Below are positions 58,546 to 64,000 of a stretch of 64,000 nucleotides of DNA, one piece after another. Positions within the stretch are counted from its first letter, which is position 1. Each line of letters opens with the position of its first letter. The notes beneath the pieces were generated by a model, which worked only from the letters and a program-made list of their open reading frames with translations, made no database searches and had not been told where the DNA came from. The stretch is from Chaetorhynchus papuensis (lineage: Eukaryota > Chordata > Aves > Passeriformes > Rhipiduridae), in contig VWYX01000626.1 of assembly GCA_013396525.1 (NCBI GenBank), positions 431,640 to 495,639 on the forward strand, read 5' to 3'. Position numbers and translations under genes: made by a program.

Positions 58546-61500
58546 AACTGTAGCTGTCTCTGCTTCAGAGGAGTTGTGTGGTCCCACATGAATGAAGTGG
58601 AGTCCTGCCAGGACCCTAGTAAGGCTGCCCTGCCCATGCATACGGCTGAACTTCAGTAATAGTGACAAAAATGGCATTAAACTGAATGGTGAAGGCAGGT
58701 CATAGTCTGAGCTGCCAGGCAAGGCCAGATGCAAACCAACTGCAAAGTCATGTGTCAAACATGGGCTATGATCATCAAATTGTGAACTACATAGCAATAA
58801 ATGCTGCAGGCAAGAGCTGCTTTCCCTGTGTTTAACTGTATGCATCAAGGAATGAGTGTCAGCAATGCTGTTATAAAGATTAATTTATTTGGTGACCCCT
58901 TATAACAGGTTCAGTCTTGTTCAACTGCACTGGAGTTTAGCACATCAGTCCAAACTAGAACCTCAAATGTCATCTCTGCGAAGTCGCTTGTACAGCTTGG
59001 TAAGGCCACTAACTTACAAGGCTAATCTCTGTCTTCAATATGCAAGGCAAAAATCTGAGTAACCATAATTTACAAGCTCCTAGAGCTGTGCAGGGTTTGT
59101 TCCCCAACTGCAGCAATAGTCCTTGCTTGCTGTTACCCAGAAAACCTAGGGCAGAAGGTAACTGTTGTTTCATTTTGGGATGGTGACTGATAGTCCTCAC
59201 CCTGTCAGTCTTTAAAACAGCAAAACTTTGTAAGGTGGAGAAACAGAACAATTCTTTCCTGACCCACATGTGATGTTCCTTGGGCTTGCTAACCTTGATG
59301 AAACAGAGAAGAGTGTTCCCAAATCCTCCCCGCTTCTCAGCTGTTTGTCCCACAGCATCAATGCACTTGTTAGACTTTAACAAGTTGAGCTTGTTTCACC
59401 AAGTGCTGGAAGGCTGAGGGGAGGTAGGATGTAGGGGAGGTAGGGTGACTGCACTCCTCAGTCACACCACCCAGACCAATATAGTGAACCTGCCTCCTTG
59501 GCAGAAGTCTCTTTCACATGTAGACATCCCCACCTGCAGCTGAAACAATCTCTTGACAGCTCGATGGTCTCCTTATCCTAATGCCCTGCTTCTGGGTAGT
59601 CAGGTCACTGCCAGGCAGGGCACTGTGCAGCACTTTCCCCCTGCCTATGTAGCTTTTGGTCTGGCAACTGCTGCAGTGATACATCCACTAACAGGTCTCA
59701 TTGATTGCTGGTATCAAATATACTGGCAACTTGCTCACACTTGTGATGGATTTTTTGTAATCAAGCTCATCTCTTCATCAATCTGGTTAATCAATTTTAT
59801 TGTCCCTAGGGCAGAGCTGCTTGTGGACAGGTATAACTGGTGATATTGAAGTAGCCTTGGCATATGAATCAAAGGGAAGAAGAGACCCTGGGTGTAAAGA
59901 AGCTTCTTTTCATCCTACTAAAATCTTAACTTCGGTAATGAAATATTTAATGCTCTTTTATTTAAAGAAACATCTCTGTGATATGAAAACAATAAACAGC
60001 TGCTGATGGCTTAATAGCTTAAGTGTAGCTGGAGCGTTCAATCAATCTGAAAAAATTGTGAGTATATTTCAAAATGGTGGAGGTTATTGCTATGATACAT
60101 CTAACCTTAATGGCAATGGGAAAAATATATCCTCTCCTGAGAGTTCTCGAATAAACCTGTCACTCGGTGACCAGTTTATTAGATTCCCTCCTGAGTTCAG
60201 TCATCTGTGGCTGTACTGAATAGATGAGTAAGGCTCAAGCAAAGAACTGACCAATTTATCCAAAAAGGTGCCTTGGACAAGCTTAGGCCTAATATGCATG
60301 CAGGAAGGGAGAGTACAAGTCCTGGATGCCCTGCTACTAGAATACAGTTGCTGCTGCCTCTCATTCTCCCTGCAGCAGAATTGCTTGGAAGCAGGTGCTC
60401 CTCACTGCCCCGTACCTTCTGTGGTGCTGACAGGCATTGCCAACTGTGTCTCTTGAGGAAACAAGATGCAAGAAACCAAGTGGACTTGTTGGCTCTAATA
60501 CTCCATTTTGCCTATAGCAAAAATAGTTTGAAATGTTACCAAATCCTAAGCCACTTGGATGGCAGGCTATGAGGTTCTTGTCATTCAAATGAAAATTTGC
60601 AGATGGATGGTAGAAAAAATTTGTTGGTGTCAGTGGTGATAGGAGGGGAGAAGTCAGCCTGCAGCTGTTCTTTGCTGGCTCAGGAGTATCTGCTTGACTG
60701 GTGAGCAGGAACACCAGCCTTCTGGGTTGTGCCAGCAGCCTTGCATGGACCCTGGAGAAAGCCAAACCTGGTGCTTGGAGCTGGCAGTGCTGCCCTGGGA
60801 GGGAAAGGCACAGTGGGGGAGAGCTGAGGATGCTAGGATGCTCCTGGGGAGTGGCACTGGGGTACCAGGCAGGATCATCTCCTTGGGAGGCAAAGCTGCA
60901 CTAGTCCTGATGCCAGTGGAATTGCTTCCCTCCTTTGCTTTCACTACCTGCTGCTGCATGCAGCACTGCCTGCTGCCTGTGAACCCCTGGAAGCTCATTT
61001 GCATTGACAAACATAACCTTTCTTCAGATAGAGGTTAAAATGACAAGTTGAAATACATGTGGACAGACGCACACACTTGTTGGCTCTTAAGTGTGATTGA
61101 TTTAAGTGTAGAAATACTCCTTAACTCTATGGTTTGTAACTCTGACCTTCACAAATAGCTTTAGTACATCTGAAAGCGGTTCATTTTCACTGGGCTATCT
61201 CTAATTGCACTGCAGTTATTCTGTTAATGGTTTTGTAACTATCCAAATCCATCTGCTATGTCTCCCTTCAATTGCTTCCAGGGGCTACTATTACCAGGAT
61301 GATCAAGCCACTTGCTGGCAGGAAAGCTGTCTGTTCACAAGAACTGGAAATATGTAATATTTCAGTAAAACTGACTGTAAGATCAAGCACAGGGTCAGCC
61401 CAGCAGCAGAGGGTATCAGAGGAGTGAGCCACAGAGCAAAGTGCAGTGCAGTTCTGCTCCCAGGCCAGGCTCAGACACTGCAGCCAGGACACTGTGTAAT

Positions 61501-63160
61501 TGATAACACATCATGACAAGACATTCCACAGCTAACTGTATCAAACCTTTTCTTTTGAATAAGCTGTTGCCAGACTAATTTGGTATCGCTTGGTAGAAAT
61601 CAAGGTCATCCTTCTGCTGGCCTGAGGAGTCCCAGTCAGCTACAGCTGGTCCTTGTCTGCTAATTGCCCTCATGCTCTTCTTTGTATCTTGTCTTGTTCA
61701 ATCATGACCTTCTGTTGTGTGAGATCAAAAATGCAGGCAATATTCAAAATGGGACCGACTGTCACAATGGCAAAGTGATGCCTTATGGGTTTTGTTTCTT
61801 GTCTTCTTATTTGATTTGTCTTTTTCTGTGACTGAGCATTAAAGAACATTATACTACAACTGTCTTTTGTAGCTCCAAATCTAGTTTGAGTGGGAATGGT
61901 CAGAAACCACATGTCTTGAAAGTGGGAGAAATTTACACAGGTACCTAATTTTACATTTACTGGCCACTTTGTTACTCAGCTTGTTGGTACTGTGAGGTCC
62001 TTACACCTTTCTGAGCAAAGCATATTCTAGTCACAGGAATCTCCTTTTGACCTGTATTATTTGGACAAATTGCTGGAAGAAATAATCAAACATTTGTAGT
62101 TTGTTGTTTTTAGGGATGGTCAATATATCACTGTCATTAGTTGTTTCTGATGTACAAAAGTGTCACAGCCCTATGGAGAACGTTTGTCTGCTCAGTCCAA
62201 GGGCAAAGCACTTCACGTGCAACTCTAAGTCCTATTTAGTTTTTAAATAAGTTCTTATGAAGCTCTGCATGCATTTGCTTTTGCCTATTGATTAAATAGG
62301 AAAGATTTTGGCTTTTTAAAACGATGTACAGGGTTTTTTTCAGTGCCTGGAGGATTATAGATTTTTTGTGTGTGTGATAGCAGTCTAACATAGCTATTGA
62401 GAAAACAAAGGTATCCATAAACTTGCTTTTATGTGTTCCTTTATCTTTGTTTCGAGTTAATCGACAAGGAGAGCTGATTTCCTCTGCAGGGGTTGGCTCT
62501 GGGTTAAACAGCCCTTTAGTGAGAGGCCCATCTGAAGGCAGGCTGGCAGCTCCAGGACTGCTCCCCATCGAGTCACACAAACAAGTGTGCTGCCCAAATT
62601 GCATTCCCCTATTCCCAAGGGAATGTCCTCTGTGCTCCGATTGATTTCTGTCTGACACCGCTCTGTGTGGGATTTTCTGGCTTTGAGAGCCATCTACAAA
62701 AAGTACATATTGATTGGATCCTCCTGGGATGGGTGGGTAGGAAAAAACAACAGCCCTTTCTACCGTGTAGCAAAGCTTTTATGAGTGAATGGCCTTAGCT
62801 AAAAAACTTTATGCAAACTTTAGACTAGAGAACCCAAGTAACTTCTTGTCAGCAGGAATAACAGCATTTTGAGCTAATGGGCTGCTCTGAAAAGGAGTAG
62901 AACAGTAAATTTATTTCCAAAATAAGTAGAAATTAAGACATTGAACTCGTTAAGCAGCTGCCCTGTTAAGTGCTGTAGTGTCTGCTGAAATGTGGCTGCT
63001 GCTGAGCAAGATCTGCATTTGCGGGCACCACGGCATCTCCAATTACTGCTCAGCAGTGAAGAAGCCTGCAGGGCAGCAACCATTAGCAGAGGGCTCTGCT
63101 AACTGATCCATGCCAGCACTAGTGCTGGACATCCAGTGCCGTTATTTTAATTGCCCTCTG
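58546..63160. other. Non-coding stretch, nothing recognised
   Basis: Frames at 60361-60765 (minus, 134 codons) and 62236-62658 (minus, 140 codons) have no recognisable domains. No repeat family or RNA gene was recognised. Confidence 0.5.
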
Positions 63161-63850
63161 TGTTGATTCAAAGGAATCTACTCCACAGCAAGGTACTGTA
63201 AAGTAAACCTTTATTGGCCAGGCCAGGGGCACGCAGGGGTTAACACCTCCATGCGTGTGACATGGTCATCTTACAGAGGTTTTTTATGTGTTTGCAAGTT
63301 CGTCATCTGCCCTTGTTTGGTCATTTCTCTAAAGTTACAGTCTTAAGGGGTCTTACATGACTTGTGGTTTCCTTATCTTAGGGTTACAAACACAGCACAC
63401 TATTCTTAATACATTTATCATGTCTATTTGGCTAATATACACTTAATTCTACTATTACACATTTTGTTGCTATGTTAGTTATATTTTATTTATAATTGTG
63501 TATTGATTATATTCCTATTCTCCTATTACATTTTCTACCCTTTTGTGGCAGTTCCTGTATTTGTCATTAAACCAGCAGTTAGCACGTGTCTTCCTCCTTA
63601 TCACTTAGCCTGTAGGGGTTAGGCCCTTGTTCTGCAGACAAGCAGTTAGCCAAACCCATTAGCTCCCATTCCATTCCCTTATCATCCTATTCCACTTGGG
63701 TTTGGTTTTTCCAAGAGCAGTTAGGGTTAGGCATAGCATCTCCTGTTCACTGATCATAGTCCCTTCCAGGGCTGGGCTTCTTGTCTTGCAAAAGCAGTTG
63801 CAGTCGATCAAGCATAGCAGCCAACACCCAACTTTTATTAATCTATACTT
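63161..63850 (-). mobile_element. Probable LTR, minus strand
   Basis: On the minus strand a TATA-like CACATAAAAAACC (about 63277-63289) is followed after about 60-70 bases by CCAATAAAGG (63210-63219), the arrangement of an LTR promoter and poly(A) signal. A short downstream stretch ends in CA at 63161. The upstream U3-like part is AT-rich and contains many CTATTA-type words. Its far end is not defined and may lie between 63840 and the window end. No internal retroviral sequence was recognised next to it. Confidence 0.4.
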
Positions 63851-64000
63851 TATACTAAAGCACTTATGTTAAAGGAGTTCTATATTTCATGTTAAAGGAG
63901 TCCTGTGTATCAGGGTTAAGTATGAAGAAAGGAAAGTGCTCCTAGGGAAAGAAAAGGGAAAAAAAAGAGGGGATGAAATCAATGTGCTTGCAGGGTGTTA
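63851..64000. other. Window end, unassigned
   Basis: Contains the direct repeat ATGTTAAAGGAGT(T/C)CT (63865 and 63891) and an A-rich end. It may belong to the minus-strand LTR before it. Confidence 0.3.

Overview
The window looks like a piece of a bird chromosome, most likely a passerine. The base is a lineage-typical background of non-coding DNA with two short chicken-repeat-1 (CR1) LINE tails, several families of retroviral LTRs and two assembly gaps. There is no operon-like layout, no dense coding, and I recognise no host protein-coding exon, tRNA or rRNA. The species cannot be named from sequence reading alone.

Layout. 1-2.7 kb: nothing recognised. 2.74-3.34 kb: a small, internally deleted endogenous retrovirus (ERV) with a clean 6-bp target-site duplication and an assembly gap inside its second LTR. 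4.95-5.32 kb: a solo LTR of the same family on the minus strand. 8.42 kb: CR1 tail. 9.08-10.02 kb: two different LTR-like units side by side, followed by about 250 bp of GC-richer sequence. 10.3-20.8 kb: quiet. 20.79-21.32 kb: third copy of the first LTR family, with 160 bp of its internal region attached. 27.68 kb: second CR1 tail. 36.3-38.8 kb: a short minisatellite and a 137/147-bp segment present twice. 43.4-43.9 kb: assembly gap. 49.4-57.1 kb: a large composite ERV. 58.33-58.55 kb: a small CpG-rich island. 63.16 kb to near the end: a probable minus-strand LTR.

The 49.4-57.1 kb composite is the main content. An outer provirus is bounded by two related LTRs in direct orientation and keeps a broken gag and a protease remnant on the plus strand. 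Its reverse transcriptase/RNase H segment is turned round and lies on the minus strand. Its integrase zinc-binding fragment is back on the plus strand just before the 3' LTR. Between the inverted segment and that integrase fragment sits the 3' part of a second, gammaretrovirus-like ERV: a deleted pol, an intact 379-codon env, a polypurine tract and its own, unrelated 3' LTR. The simplest reading is nesting of one ERV in another with an accompanying inversion and deletions.

The env frame (54470-55609) is the only long reading frame in the window that has a recognisable, complete protein architecture: signal peptide, CXXC, CX6CC and membrane anchor. It is uninterrupted while all the retroviral genes around it are broken, so recent insertion and host retention of the Env protein are both possible explanations. 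All other open frames in the window lack recognisable domains and are treated as chance frames.
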